Notes under the pieces: model-generated
The model's input: only the letters and a program-made list of their open reading frames with translations
Told to the model about the DNA's origin: nothing
Databases searched by the model: none
Shown: piece after piece, positions 24,433 through 33,108 of the stretch
Numbering within the stretch: position 1 is the first letter of the stretch
Layout: every line of letters starts with the position of its first letter
NCBI GenBank assembly: GCA_021805985.1
Contig: JAJZDN010000033.1
Span: 1 to 40,746, forward strand
DNA from: Planctomycetota bacterium
GTDB taxonomy: Bacteria > Planctomycetota > Phycisphaerae > WQYP01
Length of the DNA stretch: 40,746 bases
Direction: 5' to 3'
Program-made: the position numbers and the translations under genes

Positions 24433-25416
24433 ATGTCCTGGCAAATCTTGGCGAGTATGAATTTGTGGAATCCCAGCGGTATGGGAATGACGGTAGCAGC
24501 GATTTTGGCTACCGCGTTTTTGCTGGGAATGGTGCATGGTATTACGCCTGATGAGCACACCTGGCCGATCACCTTCAGCTACAGCGTCGGCAGCTACAGT
24601 TGGAAAGGTGGCATGCGGGCGGGACTGTTGTTTTCGCTGGCCTTTACGGTGCAGCGTTCCATTGCTTCAGAATTGGCCTATTTATTCGTCAAGCCCGTTA
24701 TGGCGTTAATGGGATCAGACTGGTTCAACTATTCGGTTTATATTATCGTTGGAACGGTCATGGCGGGTTCGGGAATTTATATTTTGCGGCGTGGGAAAAT
24801 CTGGCATTTGCTGCATACGCATAACATGCTGCATTCAGAAGGTGGTGCCGATCCGCGGTCGGCTCCGTGGTGGATGCCGCTGGTACACGGGTTTATCGCG
24901 GGCTGGGGTACCGGTGCGTTTGCCATTCTGGTGTATACCGCCCTGGCTCCGCACATGCCAAATGCCTACGTGGGCTTTGTTCCGGGGATGTTCTTTGGCT
25001 TAGGAACGATGGTTATGCAGGTGCTGGTGGGGGGGCTGTTTGGGCAATGGATGGCCAAACGAAAATTCAGCGAAAATGCCCGCGTCATGATTGCCCGGCT
25101 CATGTCCGGACGCGTCCTGACCTGGGGTGGTTTTGGATTTGCTCTGGTAGGGTTAGTCGGGCTGATATTCCCGGCGATTGGCGATCTTCAGATGAATACC
25201 GGTATCAAAATTCATAATTTGGCCCATTTAGGCGTTGGATTTTTCCTGGCAGTTGTGATGCTTTTTGGCGTGGCGGCTGTGGCGTTTTTCAAATCCATTC
25301 GGGATGTTACCGCCATGGGAACGCAGGTGCCGCCGCCCGGTACAGATGCAGATCATGCGTCGTGTGCGCATCACCACCATCAGGATGAATCAGATGCAAA
25401 ACCAACTTCCGAATAG
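24433..25416 (+). CDS. NiCoT/RcnA-like metal permease with His-rich tail
   Basis: A 327-residue membrane protein with about seven hydrophobic segments. GMVHGITPDEHTWPITFSYS resembles the HGxxPDH-type signature in the first helices of nickel/cobalt transporters (NiCoT, UreH, RcnA), though with an extra Glu before the His. A second His motif is VHGFIAGWGTGAF. The C-terminus ends ADHASCAHHHHQDESD, a likely metal-binding tail. Direction of transport cannot be told. ATG 24433 follows GAGGTGG at the right distance; the frame opens at 24265 but overlaps the regulator gene. It lies 86 bases after the regulator and is probably in the same transcript. Confidence 0.75.
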   Translation: MSWQILASMNLWNPSGMGMTVAAILATAFLLGMVHGITPDEHTWPITFSYSVGSYSWKGGMRAGLLFSLAFTVQRSIASELAYLFVKPVMALMGSDWFNYSVYIIVGTVMAGSGIYILRRGKIWHLLHTHNMLHSEGGADPRSAPWWMPLVHGFIAGWGTGAFAILVYTALAPHMPNAYVGFVPGMFFGLGTMVMQVLVGGLFGQWMAKRKFSENARVMIARLMSGRVLTWGGFGFALVGLVGLIFPAIGDLQMNTGIKIHNLAHLGVGFFLAVVMLFGVAAVAFFKSIRDVTAMGTQVPPPGTDADHASCAHHHHQDESDAKPTSE

Positions 25417-25588
25417 TCCTTGTTGAAATGGCCGCTCTGGGGTAATCTATTAGGTGCTGAAACTGTGTTGTCGCATGCCGCGACGTGCAAATCAGCCTGG
25501 ACCGGTCAGGAAATGGTTGCCGCTGGCGCTAATATGACGGGTTTCCGGTTTTTCCAGCCAGGCGCAACCACTCTGCGGGAGTTTTTCC

Positions 25589-26590
25589 ATGCGCACCGAC
25601 GCTAAGGTCGCTCTGGTCGCGGTACTGATCATCGTCGTACTGGTTATCATTTACTTTGCATTCCATAATTCGTCGAACAAGACGGCGGAAAATAATGCCC
25701 TTCCCAGCGCCCAGCCCGCGCTGGTGGAGTCGCCGAATCTTCCGGGTTCCAGCCCTGTGCCGCCGGCTCTGACGCAGACCAGCCAAACCCAGCCAGGGCT
25801 GATTTCCCTGCCGGCTACTACCGCTACATCCATGCCCGCCACCATGCCTGGCATGACCGATCAGGCTGCAACGTCCATGCCTGCACCAGCGCTTGATCAA
25901 ACTGCAACGACTTCACCGGCGGCTGATTCCAACGGACCGATCGGTGCAACGGCGGATAATTCCAGTGCGACTTTGGCACTTCCTACATCGGGCGCGGATA
26001 CGGGCACTTCGAGCGCTAATAGTGGCACCCCAAATACCGCATCCAACACTGGCTCTGGCACAACGGCCGGTAACACCAACACGAATGCCACGCTGTATAT
26101 TCCGCCTGTAACTTCCGGCAGTAACGGATCATCCTCGGGAATGTCTTCGCAGGCCCGTGGTCATCGCAGCAGGATGCTGAAACTTTCGGCCCCGCACAAC
26201 GGCATCTATGTGGTTCGCAAGGGCGATACACTGGCTTCCATTTCCCGGCATATTTACGGCAATGAACGCATGATTCACGCACTGGAAAGGGCCAACCCGG
26301 GCCTGGATCCGCGCCGCATGCGCGTAGGACAAAAAATTCGTCTTCCGCATCATGGCACCGCACGCGCGGTCGCAAGACATCGCACATTGCGGCGGCATGT
26401 TTATGCGTCTTCCGCACGCGGCGGACGCACGTATGTAGTTCGTGCCGGGGAAGATTTATCTGGAATCGCCCGGAAGTTCTACCACAACCCCGCCATGTGG
26501 AAGAAAATCTACAACGCCAACCGGCGTGTCATCGGGTCAAGTCCCAATAAGCTTCGCGCTGGCGAACGAATCGTGATTCCCGCAAGATAA
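25589..26590 (+). CDS. Membrane-anchored LysM protein
   Basis: A 333-residue protein with one N-terminal membrane helix (VALVAVLIIVVLVIIYFAF), a long Thr/Ser/Pro/Ala/Gly-rich linker (about residues 30-195), and two LysM domains: YVVRKGDTLASISRHIYG (from about 207) and YVVRAGEDLSGIARKFYH (from about 281), each ending in a KIRLP/ERIVIP-type strand. LysM binds peptidoglycan or other GlcNAc polymers, so the protein probably links the inner membrane to the wall. GGGAG precedes ATG 25589. There is no enzymatic domain. It stands alone, 172 bases after the permease. Confidence 0.88.
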   Translation: MRTDAKVALVAVLIIVVLVIIYFAFHNSSNKTAENNALPSAQPALVESPNLPGSSPVPPALTQTSQTQPGLISLPATTATSMPATMPGMTDQAATSMPAPALDQTATTSPAADSNGPIGATADNSSATLALPTSGADTGTSSANSGTPNTASNTGSGTTAGNTNTNATLYIPPVTSGSNGSSSGMSSQARGHRSRMLKLSAPHNGIYVVRKGDTLASISRHIYGNERMIHALERANPGLDPRRMRVGQKIRLPHHGTARAVARHRTLRRHVYASSARGGRTYVVRAGEDLSGIARKFYHNPAMWKKIYNANRRVIGSSPNKLRAGERIVIPAR

Positions 26591-26894
26591 TCCAACGTTA
26601 TCGCGGCAATATTAATGATCTAAATGCGGCACTGCAGGGTTGGCAATGTTGCGCCCAATTAGTGGTGCGAGCTGTCTGGTTACCCGTGTACGGCATGTCT
26701 CCAAGTCTGAATGTGGATAACCTGTCAGCAAATAATTATCGTGACAATAACCACGTTTCTGCGACAATGCGACAGCCTCCATTGGACAATGGGCGGCGGC
26801 CTATTGTACTATATATAGCATGGTTAGCGGTTTGTTCGGGTAATATTTTGCGGTTCAAGGCCGGATCGCCGAAAATTAGAATAAGGGTGTTACG
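26591..26894 (+). other. Intergenic region with a candidate promoter for the methyltransferase
   Basis: About 300 bases without a supported gene. CCATTG-GA-CAATGG (26779-26792) is a perfect palindrome, and TTGGAC (26783-26788) followed after 18 bases by TACTAT (26807-26812) could be a promoter overlapped by that palindrome. A short frame (26662-26904) here looks non-coding. Confidence 0.45.
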
Positions 26895-27836
26895 ATGGAA
26901 TTAAATCACATTTATCAGCGCGACTGTATTGAAGGACTCGCCGAAATCCCCGAGGCAAGCGTCGATCTGGTATTCGCTGATCCGCCGTTTAACATCGGTT
27001 ACAAATACGATGTTTATGAGGACAAACGTGCGGCCGAAGATTATCTGGCGTGGACCGCGCAATGGGGTGCCGGCGTGGTGCGGGCACTGAAACCTGACGG
27101 GGCTTTCTGGCTGGCGATCGGCGATGATTTCGCAGCGGAGTTGAAAATCCTTTTTCAGCGTGAACTGGGCCTGACATGCCGCAGTTGGGTGCTGTGGTAT
27201 TACACGTTTGGCGTGCAGTGCAAAACCAAATTTGCCCGCAGCCACACGCATCTGTTTCATTTTGTAAAAAATCCGAAGAAGTTTACTTTCAATGTTCCGC
27301 CCATACGTGTGCCCTCCGCGCGAACCTTGGTATACGGGGACAGCCGTGGAAATCCCGATGGCCGGCTGCCGGATGATACGTGGATTTTGCGCCCGCAAGA
27401 TATTCCCGATAGCTTCCAAGCCAATGAAGACATCTGGTATTTTCCGCGTGTGTGTGGCACATTTGTCGAGCGCGCGGGTTGGCATGGCTGCCAGATGCCG
27501 GAACAGTTGCTGGCACGCGTTATCCGCGCGTCTTCAAATGAAGGAGAGCTGGTGCTGGACCCCTTTGGCGGCAGCGGTTCAACCTTGGTGACGGCTAAAA
27601 AACTGGGACGAAAATTTATCGGCTTTGAACTCTCGCCGGAGTATGCCACGCGCATTGCCGCTCGGCTGGATGCAACAAAAGTCGGCGAGCCGTTGCTTGG
27701 TTCGGATGTACCATTGAAATCCGCACCATCCACCGCCAACGGAAAAATCCGCATCAACGGTAAACGGGTGAAGGCCAAAGCCGCAGCGCAGCAACCCTCC
27801 CTCTTGATCCCACCCTTGCCAGCCACGGGCACGTAA
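26895..27836 (+). CDS. Site-specific DNA methyltransferase (beta-class, N6-adenine or N4-cytosine)
   Basis: A 313-residue methyltransferase. [13 protein letters not shown] near residue 30 is catalytic motif IV (DPPF) and comes before the SAM-binding motif [12 protein letters not shown] near residue 220, the beta-class order used by CcrM/HinfI-type enzymes. [15 protein letters not shown] precedes motif I as usual. The last about 55 residues (Lys/Ala/Pro-rich) are probably disordered. AAGGGTG lies upstream of ATG 26895. No restriction endonuclease is adjacent, so it may be an orphan methyltransferase. The recognition site cannot be read from sequence. Confidence 0.92.
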   Translation: MELNHIYQRDCIEGLAEIPEASVDLVFADPPFNIGYKYDVYEDKRAAEDYLAWTAQWGAGVVRALKPDGAFWLAIGDDFAAELKILFQRELGLTCRSWVLWYYTFGVQCKTKFARSHTHLFHFVKNPKKFTFNVPPIRVPSARTLVYGDSRGNPDGRLPDDTWILRPQDIPDSFQANEDIWYFPRVCGTFVERAGWHGCQMPEQLLARVIRASSNEGELVLDPFGGSGSTLVTAKKLGRKFIGFELSPEYATRIAARLDATKVGEPLLGSDVPLKSAPSTANGKIRINGKRVKAKAAAQQPSLLIPPLPATGT

Positions 27837-27877
27837 AGCACTACAATAGGTCGGTGAACTAATTCAGGAGAGTTTCC

Positions 27878-28144
27878 ATGCAAACTGCCGAAACCTACGT
27901 CCGTGCTCGCATCGACCGCGCCACCAAAAAGCGGGCCACTAAGGCACTTAAGGCGATGCGATTATCAACTTCCGACGCCATTCGTCTGCTGATGGTGAGC
28001 ATCGCCGACCAAGACCGCCTGCCTTTCGAAGTCAGAGTACCCAATGCCCCGACGCGCAAGGCCATCGCCGAACTGGAACAGGGCAACGGGAACAAGTTTG
28101 CACGCATAGAGGATCTGAAGGCGGACTTGCATGCGGACGATTGA
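27878..28144 (+). CDS. RelB/DinJ-type antitoxin, toxin partner broken
   Basis: An 88-residue antitoxin. The N-terminus AETYVRARIDRATKKRATKALKAMRLSTSDAIRLLM is the ribbon-helix-helix DNA-binding part of RelB/DinJ proteins, and IEDLKADLHADD is the toxin-binding end. AGGAG is seven bases before ATG 27878. A YafQ/RelE toxin would normally overlap its 3' end; only a short remnant of such a frame is present (28131-28193). Confidence 0.9.
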   Translation: MQTAETYVRARIDRATKKRATKALKAMRLSTSDAIRLLMVSIADQDRLPFEVRVPNAPTRKAIAELEQGNGNKFARIEDLKADLHADD

Positions 28145-28193
28145 ACGATCGACCACGTTTAAGCGGTTGCCGGATCGTCGGATAGCGGGGTAA
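28131..28193 (+). pseudogene. Truncated YafQ/RelE-type toxin remnant
   Basis: ATG 28131 overlaps the end of the antitoxin gene in another frame, as in dinJ-yafQ modules. The product starts MRTIERSTTFKR, matching the usual first residues of YafQ-type toxins, but after a further eight unrelated residues it stops at 28193. No remaining toxin sequence is seen before the next gene at 28204, so the bulk of the gene has been deleted. Confidence 0.6.
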
Positions 28194-28203
28194 TATTCCA
28201 GTC

Positions 28204-29259
28204 ATGTATTCACGCAGTCGCAACCTTTACAGTTTTTTGATCATTGCTCTGGCGGTAAGTCTTGCCGGTTGTGCAAGCAGCGGTCACTGGCCGGCGGGGT
28301 TGAATTCCGCGGCGCGGCGGCGCTTACGAGCGATGCCAGCGGTAGCGAGTGCGTGGCCCGGCGGGCCAGCGGGCGGCCGGATTATTCAAACCAGACATTA
28401 CCGTCTTTACACCACCATTGACAATCCGCTGCAGCTGCGGCTGATGGCCCGCGTGCTAGAGGCGGATTTTGCCCGGTTTATCCGTCTGGTGCCCGGTGCG
28501 AAGCCTAAGTTGCCTATGGTGGGGTATGTATTTCGCAACCGCAGCCAATGGTCGCGCTACACGCGCCAGACGGCTGGTACACAGGCCGCCATTTATCTTC
28601 GCATAAAAGCCGGTGGATATGAGCGATCCGGTATATTTGTCGCGTACCGTTCCAATGTCGGTGAGGTTTTATCGGTGCTGGCCCATGAGGCGTGGCATCA
28701 GTTCAGCTTCCTGGCCTTAAAAGACCATCTGCCTGCCTGGCTGGATGAAGGCCTGGCTACACAATGCGAGGCCATGCGATGGCGACATGGATATCCAATT
28801 TTTACCCCCTGGCTTAACGCGCCACGCTGGGAAATGCTACGCACGGCCATTCAACGGCGGCAACTTTTGCCGCTGCGGGAATTTGCTCGCACCCAGGCCG
28901 GCAGTGTGGTCATGCACACCGGAGCTTATATTCGAGCCTATTATGCTCAAGTGTGGTCGTTTATGCTTTTTCTTGAACACAGCCCTTACCGCCCGGAACT
29001 GCTGGAGCTTTTAGCCATGGCAAAAAAGGGAAAATTAAATGCCCTTCTCGCCCACTCCGGGCTTACGAAAGCAGATACACAGAATCTCACGCTGCGTTGG
29101 AATCGTGTTGCCGGGGAAATCTATCTGCATCATTTTTTCACCCGCCATCCCGGTTTAAAACAACAGTATGTGATTTTTATTGATCGCCTGATAAAGTCCT
29201 GGCCGCCCGCGCTGCCGAAAGACGGTTATGTCACCGCCGCACGGAGCCTAACGCCATGA
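28204..29259 (+). CDS. DUF1570-type lipoprotein with peptidase-like HExxH motif
   Basis: A 351-residue lipoprotein: signal LIIALAVSLAGC with lipid attachment at Cys about 23. The middle contains LAHEAWHQFSF (HExxH, zinc-site motif) followed by LPAWLDEGLATQCEA, where the downstream Glu completes a gluzincin-type metal site. This fits the DUF1570/peptidase MA-like proteins common in planctomycetes. Proteolysis has not been shown for the family, and the substrate is unknown. No strong ribosome site precedes ATG 28204. The stop overlaps the start of the TerC gene (ATGA), so the two are translationally coupled. Confidence 0.82.
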   Translation: MYSRSRNLYSFLIIALAVSLAGCASSGHWPAGLNSAARRRLRAMPAVASAWPGGPAGGRIIQTRHYRLYTTIDNPLQLRLMARVLEADFARFIRLVPGAKPKLPMVGYVFRNRSQWSRYTRQTAGTQAAIYLRIKAGGYERSGIFVAYRSNVGEVLSVLAHEAWHQFSFLALKDHLPAWLDEGLATQCEAMRWRHGYPIFTPWLNAPRWEMLRTAIQRRQLLPLREFARTQAGSVVMHTGAYIRAYYAQVWSFMLFLEHSPYRPELLELLAMAKKGKLNALLAHSGLTKADTQNLTLRWNRVAGEIYLHHFFTRHPGLKQQYVIFIDRLIKSWPPALPKDGYVTAARSLTP

Positions 29260-30209
29260 TGCATGCCTGGATTTTATTTATTTTTCTCGCCAGCACGATC
29301 CTGGCTATGGATCTTCTGATTCCGCAAACGCGTGCGGGTGCCAACGCCTTCAGGCGTGCGGCAATTTTGTGCCTGCTGCCAATGATGGTGGCTCTGGCTT
29401 TCGGCGTGTACCTGCACTTTGCTTATGTTCCTAAGGCTGCGGTAGCAGGGGTCACGAGCCATCAGGGGCTATTAACCTTCAGCACCGGTTACCTGCTGGA
29501 ATTGGGGTTAAGCGCAGACAACGTGATGATGTTTATCCTCCTGCTGCGAACCTTGAAAATCCCCGCAGAGGATCAGGGCTTGGTGATGTTCTGGGCGATT
29601 GTCATAGCAATTTCAGCGCGCGTGGTACTGATTCTTACCGGTCTGGCGTTGGTGACACGGTTTCATATTCTTTTTTATTTTATGGGCGGCTTTCTGCTGC
29701 TGGCCGGCGTGGCGATGTTTTTTCAACGGCATGGCGAACGCGGTCTGGGAGATCGCCTGATCCGCGTGGCCGGCAAAGTGCTTCCTATCACCGAGACTTT
29801 TTCCGGGCGACGGATGATTGTCCGCGTCAAGGGCCGCCGCTGTATTACGCCGTTGCTGGTGGCCATTATTCTGGTAGGCCTGGTGGATGTGCTGTTCGCC
29901 TTTGATTCAATCCCGGCGGTTTTTGGCATTACCAGCGATCCGTTGATTGTGACCAGCAGCAATGTGTTTGCCGTGCTGGCGTTGCATCGGCTCTATTTTA
30001 TCATGGCACCGCTGATGGACCGCCTGCGCTTTCTGGAAGCGGGCCTGGCATTGATACTGCTGTTCATCGGCGGGAAAATGCTTTTGCCGCTGCTGCCACA
30101 GCACGGGTGGAAGCTTCACATCAGCACAACCGCGTCTCTAATGACCGTTGCCGCCATTCTGACGCTCGCCGCCGGGGCGTCGATCGCCCTGCCGCAAAAG
30201 AAGAAATAG
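29256..30209 (+). CDS. TerC family membrane protein
   Basis: A 317-residue integral membrane protein with about nine helices. The two acidic family motifs are present: LLELGLSADNVMMF (first half) and DVLFAFDSIPAVFGIT (second half), which in TerC/Alx proteins lie in the membrane and are linked to metal (manganese, calcium) export or tellurite resistance. The C-terminus ends in a basic LPQKKK. It overlaps the lipoprotein gene by four bases. Whether it exports manganese during metalation of secreted proteins, as shown for some homologues, is inference. Confidence 0.93.
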   Translation: MMHAWILFIFLASTILAMDLLIPQTRAGANAFRRAAILCLLPMMVALAFGVYLHFAYVPKAAVAGVTSHQGLLTFSTGYLLELGLSADNVMMFILLLRTLKIPAEDQGLVMFWAIVIAISARVVLILTGLALVTRFHILFYFMGGFLLLAGVAMFFQRHGERGLGDRLIRVAGKVLPITETFSGRRMIVRVKGRRCITPLLVAIILVGLVDVLFAFDSIPAVFGITSDPLIVTSSNVFAVLALHRLYFIMAPLMDRLRFLEAGLALILLFIGGKMLLPLLPQHGWKLHISTTASLMTVAAILTLAAGASIALPQKKK

Positions 30210-30335
30210 TATTTATATTTCGCCAACGCAACCCTCAACGCAAATTTACTTGATGCTCATACCAGCTTCACAATGTGCCACTACACTTCCCCTGCGTTCG
30301 CTTTCCAAAACGCATCACCCACCTCTCTTCCGCCT

Positions 30336-30363
30336 GAAGCCCCGGCTCCCCGCCGGCGGCTTC
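30336..30363. terminator. Possible bidirectional hairpin between convergent genes
   Basis: GAAGCC (30336-30341) pairs with GGCTTC (30358-30363) and CCGGC with GCCGG inside it. It sits between the convergent TerC and DeoR genes, but neither side carries a real T-run (TTTCG on the plus strand), so termination is doubtful. Confidence 0.35.
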
Positions 30364-30385
30364 TTTCGCGCCCAAGCGATGGTGT

Positions 30386-31135
30386 CTACTCGGCAATTTT
30401 CAGGCGGTCCTGCAGTTTGTTTCTCCAGCTTTCGGTGATGGCGGCGTCGGTAATGATCAGATCAAGGTCTTCAATGGAACATACCCGGGCCAAGCCTTTG
30501 CGGCCGAATTTGCCTGCGTCGGCTAAAAGGATTTTTCTGGCGGCTTGCTTCAAGGCGAGTTTTTCAATTTGCACCATGGCCAGATTGGTATTAAAAATAT
30601 CGGTTTCATAAATGCCGGCCACGGAAAAAATCATGACATCTGCATGAATTTCCGCCAATGCCTGCATAGTGATAGGCCCCACCAAGACACCTGATCGCGG
30701 ATACATCGCGCCGCCTAGAACCAGCAGTTCCACGCCATCCTCATTGGCAAAATGATTGGCTACCGTCAGGCTGTTGGTCACCACTTGCAGGGGTCGGACA
30801 TCTAATTGCTGCACGGTGTAATCAATGGTGGAACCGCCGTCAAAATAGACGGTCATTCCCGGTTCAATCATCGCAGCGGCAGCCTTGCCAATGGCACGCT
30901 TGGCCTCCACCTGTTCCTGCATGCGCTGATCCAGGTCCAGCATCGCCGGGGAGCGGCCACGATACAAAACTCCGCCGCGCGTAGCTTCCAGTACGCCCTG
31001 CCCACATAGGGCATCAACATCTCGCCGCACCGTGGAACTCGATACGCCAAGTTCTTCCGACAATTGTTCCAATGACGCGCTCTGGCGCGTTCGCAGAATG
31101 TCGAGAAGTTTTTTCTGGCGATCCACGATCAGCAT
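30386..31135 (-). CDS. DeoR-family regulator of the BMC operon
   Basis: A 249-residue DeoR-type regulator: N-terminal winged helix (KKLLDILRTRQSASLEQLSEELGVSSSTVRRDV) and a sugar-phosphate-binding domain with VYFDGGSTIDYTVQQL and the late KILLADAGKFGRKGL motif. Members usually repress sugar catabolic genes and are released by a phosphorylated intermediate, here perhaps a deoxysugar phosphate or DHAP. It is the last gene of the minus-strand BMC run, 34 bases after the dehydrogenase. A candidate target is the promoter region upstream of pduL (38728-38768). Confidence 0.92.
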   Translation of the reverse strand: MLIVDRQKKLLDILRTRQSASLEQLSEELGVSSSTVRRDVDALCGQGVLEATRGGVLYRGRSPAMLDLDQRMQEQVEAKRAIGKAAAAMIEPGMTVYFDGGSTIDYTVQQLDVRPLQVVTNSLTVANHFANEDGVELLVLGGAMYPRSGVLVGPITMQALAEIHADVMIFSVAGIYETDIFNTNLAMVQIEKLALKQAARKILLADAGKFGRKGLARVCSIEDLDLIITDAAITESWRNKLQDRLKIAE

Positions 31136-31169
31136 CAGGCAATTCCACCCACGTCATGCAAGTTGGACA

Positions 31170-32087
31170 CTATTTAATTTTGCCCCAGGTCTCTTCCAGT
31201 GCTCGGGCACTGGCTTGAATTCCCGCGACTTCCTTGGGCCACAATTCTGGCTCCAGAGCCGCTTCCACGCCTGACGCGCCCACCACGGTCGGCACGCTTA
31301 AACAGACTTTTTTGATTCCATACTGCCCGTTAAGCTGACTGCTGACCGGCAAAATCCGCTTGCGATCCAAGGCGATGGAATGGATCACTTCGGCAATGCT
31401 TATTCCCACGGCGTAACCCGCGCCGCCTTTAAGTTTAATGACTTCCGCCCCGGAGGTTTGGGTTTTCCGGAAAATTTCCGCCTGCTGGGGAGGCGTGAGC
31501 ATCTTAATTAGCGGCATTCCCGCCACGGTGGCGGTGCTCCAAATCGGCGTCATGGTATCGCCGTGCTCACCGAGGATAACTGCATCCACCTGCGTTGCCG
31601 GAAGATTTTTCGTAGCCGCAATCAAAGATCGGAATCGCGTGGTATCCAGCACCGTGCCCAAGCCAATTACTTGTTTAGCCGGCCAGCCAAGATATTCAAT
31701 GTTCAACCGCGTCAGCACATCTACCGGGTTGGACACCACGACAAAAATGCACTCTTTTTTAACGCCTGCCCCCTTGAGGGAATCCAGAACACCTTTATAC
31801 AAAGATACATTGCGATTAATCAGATCCAGTCGGGATTCATCGGGCTTGCGGCGTAAGCCCGCAGTGATGCAGATGACATCAGAATTCGCGGCCCCCTTGA
31901 TGTCCGTTGCATAAATACTCTGATCGCCCACCAGCGATGCGCCATGCAGCAGATCCAGTGCTTCACCGGAGGCCAACTCCGCATTGGCATCCACGAGAGC
32001 AATTTCCCGGACAATGCCCGCACATTGCAAAGCAAATGCGGCATTGGAACCCACGCGGCCGCCGCCACCGATAATTGTAACTTTCAT
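31170..32087 (-). CDS. Lactate/malate dehydrogenase family enzyme
   Basis: A 305-residue NAD-dependent 2-hydroxyacid dehydrogenase: GGGGRVGSN (nucleotide loop), LVDAN (acidic residue favouring NAD), Arg86 (loop arginine), DTTRFRSLIA, and GEHGDTM with the catalytic His. The substrate-selecting position, Gln in lactate dehydrogenases and Arg in malate dehydrogenases, is Arg80 (AGLRRKPDESR), so malate-type specificity is suggested even though the BMC context predicts lactate. AAGGA precedes ATG 32087. There is no visible encapsulation helix, so it is probably cytosolic. Confidence 0.88.
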   Translation of the reverse strand: MKVTIIGGGGRVGSNAAFALQCAGIVREIALVDANAELASGEALDLLHGASLVGDQSIYATDIKGAANSDVICITAGLRRKPDESRLDLINRNVSLYKGVLDSLKGAGVKKECIFVVVSNPVDVLTRLNIEYLGWPAKQVIGLGTVLDTTRFRSLIAATKNLPATQVDAVILGEHGDTMTPIWSTATVAGMPLIKMLTPPQQAEIFRKTQTSGAEVIKLKGGAGYAVGISIAEVIHSIALDRKRILPVSSQLNGQYGIKKVCLSVPTVVGASGVEAALEPELWPKEVAGIQASARALEETWGKIK

Positions 32088-32117
32088 AAAAATCCTTTCG
32101 TAAAACGCCTCATGGCG

Positions 32118-32210
32118 TTAGGAGCTAGAAGTTAGGAGTTAGGAGTTAGAAGAAATGGGAAGCGCTTCGCTTCTATTTCTTGGCTTCCAGCTTCTAACTT
32201 CTAACTTCTC
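32118..32210. repeat. Imperfect palindromic repeat element in the BMC operon
   Basis: Tandem GTTAGGA/GTTAGAA words on the left face CTTCTAACTTCTAACTTCT on the right, with AAATGGGAAGCG and CGCTTCTATTT forming the top of the stem. It fills the gap between the aldolase and dehydrogenase genes. It may be an inserted non-coding repeat with an effect on mRNA stability. Confidence 0.7.
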
Positions 32211-32215
32211 TTAAC

Positions 32216-33070
32216 TCACCTCAGGCCGGCCATGATTTGGTCGGTCATTTTCTGCACCAGATCTTCCAACTTATCTTCGGTAATCACCGGGCCGGTCGAT
32301 TCAATATGGCCATCACTTTGGCAGGCACATACGCTTTGCGTCGGGGCATCAAAGCTTGCCAGGAACGGCTGATTATCCGACCCGATACAGCCCGTAGGTG
32401 CGCAGGCCAGGCGTTGATCCGGCATGCCGAACTTTTCTTTAACTTTCAGCAGGTCCACCATTTCCTGCTGCGACAACTGATTAATTTTCCCAAGCTGCCG
32501 TGTCAAAAGCAGAATGCGGCAATAGGCATCCAGTATTTCCAGCTTGTAATAAGCACTTATTAAGGAAGTGTCAAAGCAGACCGCTCCGTGGTTGCCCATC
32601 ATCACAGTGTTCGTATCTTTGTTAACTAACGCCACCACCGATTCACCGAGTTCCTTATAACTGGGTGTCGTGTACTTGGCCATGGGAACTTTTCCCAGGA
32701 ACACTTCCGCCTCCGGGTGAATGCCTTCCGGAATGGGAATATTGGCCATGGCAAACGCGGTCGCATGGGGCGGGTGGGAATGCACTACGGATTTAACATC
32801 TTTACGGGCTTTATAAATCTGCAGGTGCAGCAGCACCTCGCTGGTGCGTTTCATTTTGTTTTGCGTGTCAACCTGTTTGCCGTCCATATCTACAACGGTG
32901 ATCTGGTCCGGCGTCAGAAATCCTTTGGATATGCCGGTGGGGGTGCACAGGACCCGATCATCGGCGATGCGGACGCTGTGATTGCCCTCATTGCCCGCGC
33001 AGTAGCCGCGCATCCAGATGCGGTGGCCGACATCACACATTTCCTGACGCACTTGAAACTGATTTTGCAT
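32216..33070 (-). CDS. Class II aldolase (fuculose/rhamnulose-1-phosphate type), BMC-associated
   Basis: A 284-residue aldolase that should cleave L-fuculose- or L-rhamnulose-1-phosphate to DHAP and lactaldehyde. Zinc ligands align with FucA: Glu78, His97 and His99 (VVHSHPPH) and His161 (MMGNHGAV). After about residue 225 a Cys-rich linker leads to a terminal amphipathic helix (EDKLEDLVQKMTDQIMAGLR), a likely encapsulation peptide. ATG 33070 is chosen because GAGGTG is six bases upstream; the frame extends 16 residues further without one. Which sugar is used cannot be told here. Confidence 0.9.
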   Translation of the reverse strand: MQNQFQVRQEMCDVGHRIWMRGYCAGNEGNHSVRIADDRVLCTPTGISKGFLTPDQITVVDMDGKQVDTQNKMKRTSEVLLHLQIYKARKDVKSVVHSHPPHATAFAMANIPIPEGIHPEAEVFLGKVPMAKYTTPSYKELGESVVALVNKDTNTVMMGNHGAVCFDTSLISAYYKLEILDAYCRILLLTRQLGKINQLSQQEMVDLLKVKEKFGMPDQRLACAPTGCIGSDNQPFLASFDAPTQSVCACQSDGHIESTGPVITEDKLEDLVQKMTDQIMAGLR

Positions 33071-33108
33071 AATACACCTCAAAAATACCACGACGCCGCG
33101 GCACCGCT

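Noticed and set aside
26662-26904. 80-codon frame before the methyltransferase
   Set aside because: No protein-like features, no ribosome site, and it crosses the candidate promoter and the start of the next gene.
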